From NCBI GenBank assembly GCA_030844895.1, contig CM061227.1:109109238-109173237 (forward strand): DNA of 64,000 nucleotides, read 5' to 3'. The notes under the pieces are model-generated. The model worked only from the letters and a program-made list of their open reading frames with translations, made no database searches and was not told where the DNA came from. This document shows, piece by piece, positions 1 to 10,861 of the stretch. This DNA is from Ambrosia x helenae (Eukaryota; Streptophyta; Magnoliopsida; Asterales; Asteraceae). The position numbers and the translations under genes are program-made. The first letter of the stretch is position 1; every line of letters starts with the position of its first letter.

Positions 1-328
1 CATTTCGTATCAACGCGAAAGCAATACAGAATGTCTTGTTGGTTGAAGTTAACCCAACAATCTCAAGAAAAGGGAGGCGGTACCTATTCGTCTTGTACGT
101 GGCATCTAAAAGAAGGACATGTGGGAATGCACGCCATATTTCCATTGACTCTTGGTTGATGAAGAATAAGTCTTGTACCTCATTGGTATGATTGTCTGCA
201 CGAATATGATGGACATATCCTCCCTTGTTCAAAGATTTCATTAATGCTTGCATAGGGGTGCATTCAACCTTTTGGGCCCTACGTATCTTCTTTTGTGCAT
301 AGTATATGGTTTCAATTGTGGAGACATT
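1..328 (-). pseudogene. Mutator-like (MULE) transposase, catalytic-domain part, broken
   Basis: Read on the minus strand this is one open frame that begins right after the retrotransposon insertion and runs off the left window edge. It shows the start of the MULE transposase domain: a helical stretch with AQKKIRRAQ, then the LLLDATYKTN motif that carries the first catalytic Asp, then LPFLEIVGLT. The upstream half of the same gene lies at 5129-5583: the two halves read NVSTIETIYYAQ straight after LKDRNSAN. The protein would bind and cut Mutator-type terminal repeats in the nucleus. The insertion and an upstream frameshift make it non-functional. Family assignment is firm; FAR1-related host genes share this fold but rarely sit in such a context. 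Confidence 0.85.
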
Positions 329-1223
329 TGGAACACCCCAACCGATGGCGGAAACATCGAGGTGCCACGTATGAATGATTGTTCAGTAGCTCATGGTAGT
401 ACACAAGTTTAAATAATCCTTTAATTCATTACAATATTGAATTACATTAAAGTCTACATCAAATAATCAAACAAAGCTTCAAATATCTCCTCATGCTAGC
501 TCTAGACTTCGAGCATCAGTATTTCCTGTTGAGTTTGGAAAAATTGGGGGGTCAACTAGAAGTTGGTTAGAATACATAAGCCATGTCAAGCAATTAAGTT
601 TAAGAATAAAAGTTTAGCAATTCATATGTCTATCGTAAGTTTAAGTCTACATGAATAAACATGAAATGTTGAATCGACATAATCAAACCTCCGACTAGTT
701 TAGGTCCATCCCGTCATCCATGGTTCACCTTAATAATATGTTGGAACGATAACAATCACCCGCGCTCCCCATAAAAGATGGTCAACGAATCTAGGTGGGA
801 TTGTCAATCCAATAGATCTATTATTAAGTATCGCCGGCTTGGCCATAGCTAATGATTATGTAATGTTGAAACTCGTTGAAACTGTTGTTGTTGTCTAAAT
901 CATGAGGCATTAAAGTTTACAACTAGACATGTATGTATAATTGCTTAAGTATAATGTTGCAAGTATAAAGAATTGCATAACATGGTTACGTAAACTCACC
1001 TGAAATTCACTGTGTAAGTGCTAGCAAGTAGCAACAAGTCTGAACTTGGATTAATTGAACTCTTGTATCCTATTACAAATAAATGACGCCTTAAATTCTA
1101 ATGCAAATAAGCTTGTGTTTGTTATGGTTGTAAAGATAGTTTAAGGTATTTAAAACATATATTGTTTAAAACAATACATTCTTTTTATCAAAAAAAAAAT
1201 TAGGGGAAATTCACGATGTTACA
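329..1223 (-). repeat. Left (3') LTR, 895 bp
   Basis: It matches the right LTR almost base for base over its first ~690 bp and its last ~95 bp. The middle, about 1018-1130, has no counterpart in the other LTR. It starts with TG and ends with CA. Confidence 0.88.
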
Positions 1224-1710
1224 GTCTCCCCTACTTTTGGAAACTTCGTCCCGAAGTTATTAAAAACACAGGTTTGAGGTTGATTAGGTAGAAATTAAGG
1301 CAGCTGTGGTTTGGGTTAAGGCACGACATGAATTTATAGGTAATAGAATAATTTGTTTCGAATAATTTGGATAAGAGGTTTGAGATGTGAGTTTTAAGGA
1401 TTGGATTAGGTTCGTCTGAAGTAGCAAGAAGCATAAGAATCTAGCAAAACTAAACTTATGTTTTAGGAATCTTATAAGAAATGCATGAATTGATTGGCTA
1501 TATGAAAACCAAATGAACTACTAAAATCTAATTAGAATTTCACACTACCTTAACGTACCTGTAAATTCATGATTACGTTCCGGACCGCAATCACCAATTT
1601 ACCTTACATTAGGGTTTTGTGTCCTTCTATGACTCTAAACACACATGTAAGTAATGCAAAATAACCTTGTGATTGAATCGTTTACAATGTATCCAAAAAT
1701 GAGTCCAACT

Positions 1711-1920
1711 GTTGAGTAGGAAAAAGACTTCTACCAGTCAGTGAGTAAGAACCTCTACTGATTGTTGAGTAGGTGCGATAGCCTCTACCAGTCGTTGAGC
1801 AGGTTGTAGGGCCTCTACCGACTGTTGAGCAGGCATGATGACCTCTACCAATCGTTGAGTAGGTTATTTGGTACTCAACTAACTGTTGAGCAAGTACTTC
1901 AACCTCTACTAGTTGTTTGA
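1711..1920. repeat. 30-bp minisatellite inside the LTR element
   Basis: About seven imperfect units of the type GTTGAGCAGG...CCTCTACC lie head to tail with a 30-bp period. On the minus strand the period is in frame and would encode ten-residue repeats containing STxGRG, but no retroviral domain flanks it. Confidence 0.75.
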
Positions 1921-2211
1921 TTAAGTGTACCAATTATTTCACACATAAATTGCAAATTGATAATATGTACATATAAACAATCAAGTATCAAGCATAGCAT
2001 GCGAGTTGTAATAGTGTTGTCCTAGACAAGGTTAATGACTCTAGGTGTGTCTATAGCAAATAGTTTATATTCCATGATTTCTAGTATCAAATGTTTAAAT
2101 ATGGTAGATAATCGAATCCTCGTGTATAACTAAGGATTAAGTTTGATGCAACACACAACCAAGTTTCAATAGTTTGGTTATCATGGGTAACTAGTTCATG
2201 TTTGAGAAGGT

Positions 2212-2442
2212 GAAGGATACACTGGCGAAGCATAGTAAGGGCGGGGAGGGGCGGCCGACCCCCCCCCCCCGGATTTTCGCGCAGAAGTTCCGATTATATA
2301 GTATTCGTATAGAAAATTTTGAAAATATAGGGTTTCGACCCCCCGAAACGGGTTTTTGACCCCCCGAAACTAGTAACTTCCGACCCCCCGGTGACTTCCG
2401 ACCCCCCGAACCTTCGGGTCAAGCTTCGCCACTGGAAGGATA
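2212..2442. mobile_element. hAT-type MITE with 8-bp target duplication
   Basis: The element is 2220-2434 (215 bp). Its ends are CACTGGCGAAGC and GCTTCGCCACTG, inverted with one mismatch. It is flanked by GAAGGATA at 2212-2219 and 2435-2442. The interior is rich in CGACCCCCC runs. Related ends occur in the GAUT11 intron element (21856-22049) and in the Helitrons near 41741 and 55317. Confidence 0.88.
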
Positions 2443-3723
2443 TGAATTTAGTTCTTGAGAGGATGATGAAAAATCTTGAAGCAGGATCAAGGTTGTGAGA
2501 TATAGTGAATGTGAAGATAGTTGATAAAGAGTTTATTTTATAGTAAGGGGATTATGTAGCAGTGTAAATTTTGGGGTTTGGATCAAAGGTTATAATCAAG
2601 TGTATAAGAAAACATGATTGTGATATATGCCAAATATTGTAAAAATTTGAACAAGTTGAAAATGAGTGAGTGTCGATGGAGAATTTAGAGACTAGATATT
2701 ATTCCTATGGATAAAAAAAATCTTATTTTCAAAATTTGTTTTATACATAAAGCAAAAATTGTTAAATAGTACAAGCTAAGTGGGCTTTGATTAAAATATT
2801 CCCGTTAGTTGGAGATTTCAAACATGACATTAGGTTTTGAAGATCTAGGTTCTATTAAGTGATTTTTAATAGTTTAAAGCATTATATAGAAAATTGTTTG
2901 TTACGTCAATAAATAAACAATTGAATTTAAGTTCGAGGACATCTTTTGACAAAAATATGTACTTTGTAAAGTTACTAGGTAATGAAAATACAACAGGATT
3001 TAGAAATCTTTAGTTTGTGCTAAGGTATGAGGTTATAGTTTTTAAAAATAAGTAACATGTGGAGAAATGAAATAATATGATTTGGATAGGGTGTTGAATA
3101 TTTAAAAAGTGGCTAAGATGGTAAGGTGAAGTGTGACTGTGAAATCCATAGATGGTTATGAAATGAGATTGATTTAAGCTGTAAAATTTTGAGATTTTAG
3201 AGCTTAGTTTAAGGAAAGTGAGTGTAATCATTTATTCATTAATTAAAACGAATAAACGAAAACGTTGACTTATCAAAACTTCTAGATTCTAATAACATAG
3301 TGAAGACATGCTTTAGCCTATAAGTGAACACTCATCCCGAGAATTCCCAGGTAGGCATCCGGGTCCCTCGTCTGATTGGGATTTATGCGCAATGCCAGTC
3401 CTAGACAGAAAACTCAGAATACAGGCGTTCACCCTTCCAGATTGCACGTGTTCGTTATTAAAATCTAGAACTTCGACGAGATCTTCAAGGTGGTTCATGC
3501 TAAACCTGAGGTTTTGTCCTATTAGTCTAAGAGTAGATCTTGTGATGGAGAACAATCTTCTTGTAGGGACTGAATTAGGGATAAGAAGTGGGAGGGAGAT
3601 AGAGATTAGAAACAAGTAGGGTTGCAAATAAAAGGAGCAAGTACTGATTATAATCCTATGGTTATAGACTAGATTATTTTTCTAATAACCTAATTCCCTA
3701 TAACCATGGCTCTGATACCAATC

Positions 3724-5123
3724 TGGAACACCCCAATCGATGGCGGAAACATCGAGGTGCCACGTATGAATGATTGTTCAGTAGCTCATGGTAGTACACA
3801 AGTTTAAATAATCCTTTAATTCGTTACAATATTGAATTACATTAAAGTCTACATCAAATAATCAAACAAAGCTTCAAATATCTCCTCATGCTAGCTCTAG
3901 ACTTCAAGCATCAGTATTTCCTGTTGAGTTTGGAAAAATAGGGGGGGTCAACTAGAAGTTGGTGAGAATACATAAGCCATGTCAAGCAATTAAGTTTAAG
4001 AATAAAAGTTTAGCAATTCATATGTCTATCGTAAGTTTAAGTCTACATGAATAAACATGAAATGTTGAATCGACATAATCAAACCTCCGACTAGTTTAGG
4101 TCCATCTCGTCATCCACGGTTCACCTTAATAATATGTTGGAACGATAACAATCACCCGCGCTCCCCATAAAAGATGGTCAACGAATCTAGGTGGGATTGT
4201 CAATCCAATAGATCTATTATTGAGTATCGCCGGCTTGGCCATAGCTAATGATTATGTAATGTTGAAACTCGTTGAAACTGTTGTTGTTGTCTAAATCATG
4301 AGGCATCAAAGTTTACAACTAGACATGTATGTAGAATTGCTTAAGTATAATGTTGCAAGTATAAAGAATTGCATAAACATGGTTACGTAAACTCACATTG
4401 GCTAAGGTGAATTATCCTCTAAGTGTTGTGAATGTATGCGAGACGAATCCCAAAGACTCAACAACGTAGCTAGTCCAAATTGAAGAAAACGAAAAAGAAA
4501 GAATATCAAGCTTCCAATTCGCCAATTACAAGAGCTTATAATCAAAGCTTCAATTGTAGAAGTAATAGACTATAGAAGAAAGGTATGAGGGAAAGTTTAA
4601 TCGGATTGAAACAATCGATTTAGAGGTGCAAAGTATAATGGGTCATAGGTGGGTTTTTATACTAGTTTTGGAGTCAATTAGCCATTAAAATTGGTCAACA
4701 CCATAAAGTAAGGTTTTATGATTATTTGACTAAGACTTTGACTATTTGACTAAGACTTTGACTGTTTGACTAAGACTTTGACTAATCAATTTAAGGAATG
4801 TGTTAAGTTTATTTTCTTCTGAAATACTCCACAAGATGATAGTTGTCTCAGTTGGTTGTCACTGTGTGTTGGTTGGCTGTGGACACGGGTTCGAGTCCCG
4901 GTCCACACAAATCTTTTTTTTGGCAATTATTTCCCTAAAACTATATTATTCTAAATTATTAATATGATTATATAAGCCCGAAAGTGACTTGAAATATTTT
5001 TAAAACGTACAAAAGTGTCGAGATACAAATAATTATTAGTTTAAGGTATTTAAAACATATATTGTTTAAAACAATACATTCTTTTTATCAAAAAAAAATT
5101 TAGGGGAAATTCACGATGTTACA
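3724..5123 (-). repeat. Right (5') LTR, 1400 bp, with a longer unrelated middle
   Basis: The outer parts match 329-1223. About 4391-5035 is unique to this LTR. It holds a threefold repeat of a TTTGACTAAGACTTTGACT unit at about 4726-4790 and a tRNA-like segment at 4830-4920. As the 5' LTR it would carry the promoter; no clear TATA box was assigned. Confidence 0.85.
4830..4920 (+). repeat. tRNA-derived SINE-like segment with pol III A and B boxes
   Basis: A perfect B-box GGTTCGAGTCC lies at 4888-4898 inside a CGGG/CCCG T-arm stem, further framed by GTGGAC/GTCCAC. An A-box-like TAGTTGTCTCAGTTGG lies about 33 bp upstream at 4840-4855, and a T-rich tract follows. No complete tRNA cloverleaf can be drawn, so a SINE or tRNA relic is more likely than a tRNA gene. 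Confidence 0.45.
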
Positions 5124-5128
5124 ACATT

Positions 5129-5583
5129 TGCACTGTTTCTATCCTTCAATGTAGTGAGAATATTACGTGGAAGAACGCCAACTAGTGTCATGTCTTCCAG
5201 GACTACAAACTCTTCTTTGGCTAACCTTCTTGGATAAGCATGCCCCTCCAACCATTGAGCAGGTTTATGATTATGTTTGTCACATTTTACTTTTATTTTC
5301 CAACCTCCTTCTTCTGGATGTCGTTTTGCTACGAGCTCAAATGGACATCCAGTTTTCGTTGTCCCTGAATGAATGGTTGACACAGATGTTGGTTTGTATT
5401 CACCACTACGATTGCACATTAAAAAAACCTTCTTCACGCCATCATTTTTGTACTCTTGCTTCTTTTGGTGACAACAACATATCCAAGACTGTATGTTGTG
5501 TTTCGCACCCAAGCCATCAACTCCTCACGTGTCGCAAACACCCCCTCATTGTAAAAAGGTGAAGTCATATTTGGTGAACTCAT
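5129..5583 (-). pseudogene. Mutator-like transposase, N-terminal FAR1-type DNA-binding part, frameshifted
   Basis: Translation from the ATG at 5583 gives MSSPNMTSPFYNEGVFATREEL, then WVRNTTYSLGYVVVTKRSK. The frame then shifts near 5450-5465, because the next recognisable block is one frame over: KKVFLMCNRSG, CPFELVAKRH, WKIKVKCDKHNHKPAQW. The spaced Cys, Cys, His-Asn-His residues are the WRKY/GCM-type zinc fold found at the front of MULE transposases and FAR1 proteins. The block ends with LTTLKDRNSAN and is interrupted by the LTR element ending at 5123. A one-base indel plus a 4.8-kb insertion make this a pseudogene. The two frames overlap, so the exact indel position is uncertain by about 15 bases. 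Confidence 0.85.
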
Positions 5584-5629
5584 ATTTTGTAGAAAGTAAA
5601 GGTGAAAATTATTGATTCCCACAACACAA

Positions 5630-5885
5630 ACCACCAAAGAGGTCAAGAATGTCATGCATCGCCAATGGCGGACCAAAGCACAAACCACCAAAGAGGTGAT
5701 TCGGATGGTCAAGGTTGTTATGAGGTTAAAACCAAAGCACAAACCACCAAAGAGGTGATTCGGATGGTCAAGGTTGTTAGGAGAGTAAAACCAAAGCACA
5801 AACCACCAAAGAAGTGATTCGGATGGTCAAGGTTGTTAGGAGGTTAAAACCAAAGCACAAAGCACCAAAGAGGTGGTTCGGATGG
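5630..5885. repeat. 59-bp tandem repeat
   Basis: Units start at 5672, 5731, 5790 and 5849, each beginning ACCAAAGCACAAACCACC, with degenerate partial copies before. It lies just upstream of the MULE transposase start codon. Confidence 0.85.
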
Positions 5886-7096
5886 TTAAAAGTTAGATTA
5901 GGAAAAGGTAGAAAGTAAGAAAAATGTAAGAAGAATGTATTAGAAATTAAGAGAGAATTACCAAAAGTTGGAGATTTTTTAGAGTTGAGGACTTGAAAAA
6001 TCCTTGAGAGAATTTGAAGATTTGGAAGTGATTTGAGAGTGGTGTAGGAGATTAGAGGTGGTGGATGTTGGTATTTATAAGTAGGATGAGGGTTTGGGTA
6101 ATAAAGAATGTGGTTGAGAGTTAGAAGTGAGTGAAAAATAGTTAATGAATGTGATTAGTAGTTGATAAAGGTTTATAAAAAATTAATATAAAGATGAAAT
6201 TAAGGGTGTTAAAAAAAGTATAATAAGATCAGGTCACACATAAGGTACAAACAACTAAATTAGTGTAAAGAACTACGAAATTAAAGCATCATACCGTAAC
6301 AATTTTGAGCAGCAAACCAATTTTTGTTTTCGATCTTCCAAAGTAAGTTCACAACGATTGTTGAATCAAATAGATAAAGGAACCAGGTTGTATATAGATA
6401 AGAGGTGCTACTGTTTTAAGGGGGAAATGGTTATTGGTTAGGGTTATCAAAATTATTGGTTGAGATTGATTAGGGTTACCACGGGTTAAGGGGAGGTTTC
6501 AGGAAAGTTTGAGGGGCAATAAAAACATTAGGAGGGAAGATTTAGGGGAAATAAAAAATAAATAGGAGGGAAGTTCGAATTCTTTTGATGAAAATTAGAG
6601 AAAAGAAGTACTCCTATGATAAAAAATATGCAGCAAATATAAATCAATATATTAAATAAAGTTATTTTGAGGTATAGGTGGGGGCGTAAATTTCTGACAC
6701 AAGCTGAAAATATGATCCGACCCAAATTTAATACGAAATTTGCGGGTTTGGGTTTAGTCTAAACAGGTTCGGGTCAACCCGGATGGGTTGGCGGGTTGAC
6801 CGTCAACCCGGCGCGGAACTATACTTTTGACCCCGACCCGCTTTCACCCGAAACCCATTTTGACCCGAACCCGTTTCGACCAGAACCAACACAACCCATT
6901 TTGACCTGCCACCCGCCCATTTTGCCAGCTGTAGTGAAATACCTCTATTACTCTTAAAACATCTTAAAATTATAACCACATAACCATGATACTCTTATAA
7001 AGTAAACTTAAGTCTTTTGTACATGTTGCTTGTTGAGTTAGACGGCTATTAAAATTACTAAATGGTACGTCTTTGCTGCTTTATAATGTAGTATAG
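5886..7096. other. Gene-free stretch with degenerate GGGTCAACCCG-type repeat
   Basis: 5886-6690 is AT-rich sequence in which I see no gene. 6700-6930 is a run of imperfect GACCCGAACCC and GGGTTGGCGGG motifs on both strands, a decayed repeat of a kind common in plant intergenic DNA. Confidence 0.5.
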
Positions 7097-7097
7097 A
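7040..7097 (-). mobile_element. Helitron 5' terminus, unpaired
   Basis: The minus strand starting at 7097 reads TCTATACTACATTATAAAGC, the standard plant Helitron 5' end, preceded by A. I could not find a matching hairpin plus CTAG 3' end to its left, so only one end is called. Confidence 0.6.
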
Positions 7098-7299
7098 TAT
7101 TGTATGAAATGGATTATGTTGCTACATGTTTTTTTTTATTGTGACTCAAATATCAAGTGTCCTATTACGGTGTATGATAATAACACCACTATGATTAAGC
7201 ATCATATAAAGGATAAAGTTATAAGACCCAAGTGTTAAGTGTCCTATTAAGTTATGTTATAATAAAACTTTAGCGTATAAACGTCCTATAAAACTTTAG

Positions 7300-7485
7300 C
7301 GTAGTTCAGTGCTTAATAGTTCAGCAACATCCAAAGTCTTAATGGTTCAGCAACATCACATTTCTAATGGTTCAGCCTTAATCATTTCATTCAGAAGCTG
7401 AAACAAACGCGCTGAATGCTGAATCATTCAGCGCAGAATGGTTCAGAACCTCATTAAGAGGCTTACCAAACAATCCCTTAGGCTA
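7300..7485. repeat. TTCAGC-rich repeat with a hAT-like end
   Basis: Many copies of GTTCAGCAAC and TCAGCGC lie between 7305 and 7445, followed by a reverse-strand GGGATTGTTTGGTAAGCC, a shape common at hAT element ends. The other end was not found. Confidence 0.35.
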
Positions 7486-7556
7486 GTTTGTGGTTTCCAT
7501 GTTCACAAGTTTGTTAACTGTTTATTGAAAATAGTAATCATCAATTATATAATATA

Positions 7557-7760
7557 GGGATATTGGATTTTAATAATCCAAACTTTCACCCATTGGTCGA
7601 GAATAATCCGTACTTCAAAAATTTCCAACAATGAAAATAATCATGTAACCAATCATATGCATAAAATAATCCAAACTTTCACCTATTTGTCGACAATAGT
7701 TTGTACTTCAAAAACTCCTAACAACGACAATAATCATGTGACTAATCATATGCATAAGAT
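7557..7760. repeat. Half of a Mutator-type MITE with a 93-bp tandem duplication
   Basis: The segment starts GGGATATTGGATTTTAATAA, like the end of the GAUT11 intron MITE (21690). Two copies of a 93-bp block (starts about 7573 and 7666) follow. No inverted right half is present. Confidence 0.6.
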
Positions 7761-9150
7761 TAACCATTAAATCCACAAATATAAAAATTAAATGACGTCT
7801 TTATTTGGGGAGAAGTTTACTACATGGCATATTAATTTCGAGAAGTAGGGACAAAATAGAAACTATTGTACAAAAGACGTGTATCATGCGTACTAAAATG
7901 AAGATTATGCTTCTTAAAATGGTAAATAACAATACATTATTAAGTAACTCGATGGGTAGCTTACCGAGATTTTATTTACAAAAGAATAAAAATAAAAAAT
8001 GCCATATGTAAAGTCTTAGTTCAAATTCATCTTCAACATAAAATAGTTTCCTTTCATGTTATTCTCTTTTAACATACAATAATTTTCAATCAGCCGTCCT
8101 TGTTGTTTAAATATTTTTTTCTTTAAATCCATTACTGTTTACACACATTTTTATTCACAATCAATAATATGTTTTAGAATTACGATAACATATTCATAGA
8201 TACATGACTTGTATATAGTGATTCTTAAGGGTTCTATTTGTGTACCTACGTCATGTGTCATCTTTGTTGGAAAATGAACTACATGGATCTTATTTGTTTC
8301 ATAACATTTCAGCAAGGTCCAATTCCACTTTAGCAATCCTCTTTAAATTGGTTCTAAAATTTTGTTGAACATGAGATATGGGGTTGGATAGAGATGGCAA
8401 CCTGCAATGCAGGTCCATATAGTTATGTCCGGGTCGATTTGTCTATAAACTCAGCTACCATCTCTTATATTATTATTTCTAATGTCAATATTTTGTTTTT
8501 ATATTCTCTTGCTTTTTGTGAAATGATATATTGATTGTCTTGGAAAATTTGTATTAAAATAAATTGCGTGAAATCCGCCACGCAATGTGATGCACGGACA
8601 TTTTCACTAGTTACAAATGTAACCCCTCAAATATGTTTGATAATGTGTGTAGGGAAGGGGAGGGATGAAGTGTATGTAAAAAAATATAATTTAAAATCTA
8701 TTAATATTCTATTTATACTATACATAAAAATAACCAACTGCACTCGTCTCTCTCTCTCTCTCTCTCTCTCATGGCTCCTTGTTATTGCTTTCCTAACTAA
8801 AACCCTTAACGTTCATAAACTATAAAACCATGTTTTAACTTATTTTTTAATTAATAGATTTAAAAAAAAATAATGTTGCCATTTATGTTTTTAGTTAGAC
8901 AAAATAAATGATTACTTTTGTAGAGAAAAGTTCTTGTACAAATATGTCTTATCCTATAATTATAGCCCTATATTTGGTCTTAATGTAATACACAATTCTC
9001 TAACCTTGTGTAATGAATGAAATTAAATTGTCATCATTTCCTTGCCTTCCATTATACTTGGTAACATGCATGGACAACTTCTTAACAATAAGCATACAAC
9101 CTTTATTACAAAATAAAATAAAATAAAACAAGCATACTTCTAATACAATA
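7761..9150. other. AT-rich intergenic region
   Basis: No gene is recognised. It contains a (TC)n tract at about 8749-8770 and a possible tiny element with AGAGATGG ends at 8391-8465. Confidence 0.4.
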
Positions 9151-9166
9151 TATGACAAATCCATGT

Positions 9167-10829
9167 TTATTTGGTGAGACCTAACATTAAATCCGAACCC
9201 TTCAACTTGTTGACCGTAATATTATCAATCATGTCTTTCATCTCTTCGGTCAAGTAATTTTTCCAATCTCCTACCTCTCCTTTCCTGAAAAACTCATGGT
9301 TTTCTATCACCACCTTTGCTGTTATCTTCTGAGCACCGCCACCACCCTTGTTAACCTCTAGTCGACTCAAATTCTGAAAGCTACATAGCTTCACAATATC
9401 CTCCACCACCCCTTCTTCCTCTTCCTCCGCCGTAAACGGCATTCCCATGAACGCCGCTAGCTTCTTCAGCACCACCTCCGGCTCCCTCTTCATGTCTTCG
9501 TACTTCAAAAACAAGATCTTATCCGGTGATTCCTAATAAAGGCATAAAGTCAACGACCTCGTGATACAATTAAAGCAAGCAAACAAATTAAAGACAAACC
9601 TATATATATTAAAGGAAAGTAACTTAAAATCGAAATGCCTTTACTTTCCCCTTTTGCGAAAATAAAGCGTCAAAACATTTCACTAAAAAACCTATGACGG
9701 GACATTTAAATTTACGGAGCCAATCACAAATTTACATGTGATATGTCTAAAAGAATGTTTAACTTTTTTCACCCCATCTTTTAAACAAGCAGAAATTTTT
9801 TCATATAATAATATTTAAAAATAAGATACACCAAATTAAAGATAATCTTTTTTAGACTTTTCAACTCTTTTTTTCCCAACCCATCTTTTAAACATGTGTA
9901 GTTTTTCGTACGATAATATTTAAAAAAAAAATACAACAGATTAAAGATAATTTTTATTATCTTTAATTTGACGTAACTTAAAAAAAAATATTATTATATG
10001 AAAAAGTTATAATGGTTTAAAAGATGAGGTGAAAAAAAAAAGTTGAAAAGCCTTTTAGACGTATGGGTTTTGAAGCCCATAAATTTAGACATTTGGATTT
10101 TAAGCTTTTAAATTTAGACGTTTCGTTTCATGGTAGACATCTATATTTAAATGCTTTAAATATCTATTTTCACAAAATGAGAAAATCAATATCCATTTTC
10201 ATGATTTTCACAAACTTAAATACATAGCCATTTTGGGAAAAAGAAGTTTAGCCCTTTATCTAGGTCTTGAAAACAATCTAATGTATAATAAAACTTTATT
10301 GTACACATGCTTATAAAATAACAAAGAAAAAGCTAGCAAATGATGTCACATACATTAAAAATCAGACTTTTTAGCACTTCCTGGTGTATATATCTTGGCT
10401 AAGGTATCTTGTTTATATTGAATGTAGTATTATAGAAAAGCATATATTTTTTATAAATGAAGAAACAATATATATAGGGAAGGGATAAAACGAAAACCTT
10501 CTTAAGTTGAGAAAACCTTTAAAAACCCATGTAAAATAAACAAAGTTGCTAAACAAATAAAAAAAGCGCCGATGAGATTTTTTTTTAAAATAAACAAAGT
10601 TGCTAAAAAACATATGTTTTCTGCTATTTAGTTGTTGTAAACATATATTTTCAGCAACTTTGTTTATTACTTTTTTTTTAAATTCCATCAGCGTTTTTTT
10701 TTTTGGCCCAAAATGCTTCAAAACATGTATTTTGCATTTGCTATTTTTTTCAAAAACAAATATTGTTTTTTACATGGGTTTTCAAAGGTTTTTTTTCAAC
10801 TAAAGCGGGTTTTCATTTTATACTTAACC

Positions 10830-10861
<32 letters not shown>

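Larger units (their letters stand above)
324..5128 (-). mobile_element. Non-autonomous LTR retrotransposon with 5-bp target duplication
   Basis: The element proper is 329-5123 and is flanked by ACATT at 324-328 and again at 5124-5128. Both LTRs begin TGGAACACCCC and end GATGTTACA. A primer-binding site complementary to initiator tRNA-Met (TGGTATCAGAG on the minus strand) lies at about 3710-3720 just inside the right LTR, so the right LTR is the 5' one. A purine tract (AAAAGTAGGGGAGAC on the minus strand) abuts the left LTR at 1224. The 2.5-kb interior has no gag, protease, integrase or reverse transcriptase that I recognise, so the element depends on another for movement (LARD-like). It splits a MULE transposase gene and carries a hAT MITE, giving three nested layers. 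Confidence 0.9.

Noticed and set aside
1711..1920. CRISPR-like array
   Set aside because: The 30-bp units are contiguous and degenerate with no spacers; it is a minisatellite in a retrotransposon of a plant genome.
4888..4910. Functional tRNA gene
   Set aside because: A T-arm is clear but no matching acceptor, D-arm and anticodon arms can be drawn; a SINE-like relic fits better.
8391..8465. Very short element with AGAGATGG-like inverted ends
   Set aside because: Ends are only eight bases and no target duplication is convincing; mentioned only as a possibility.
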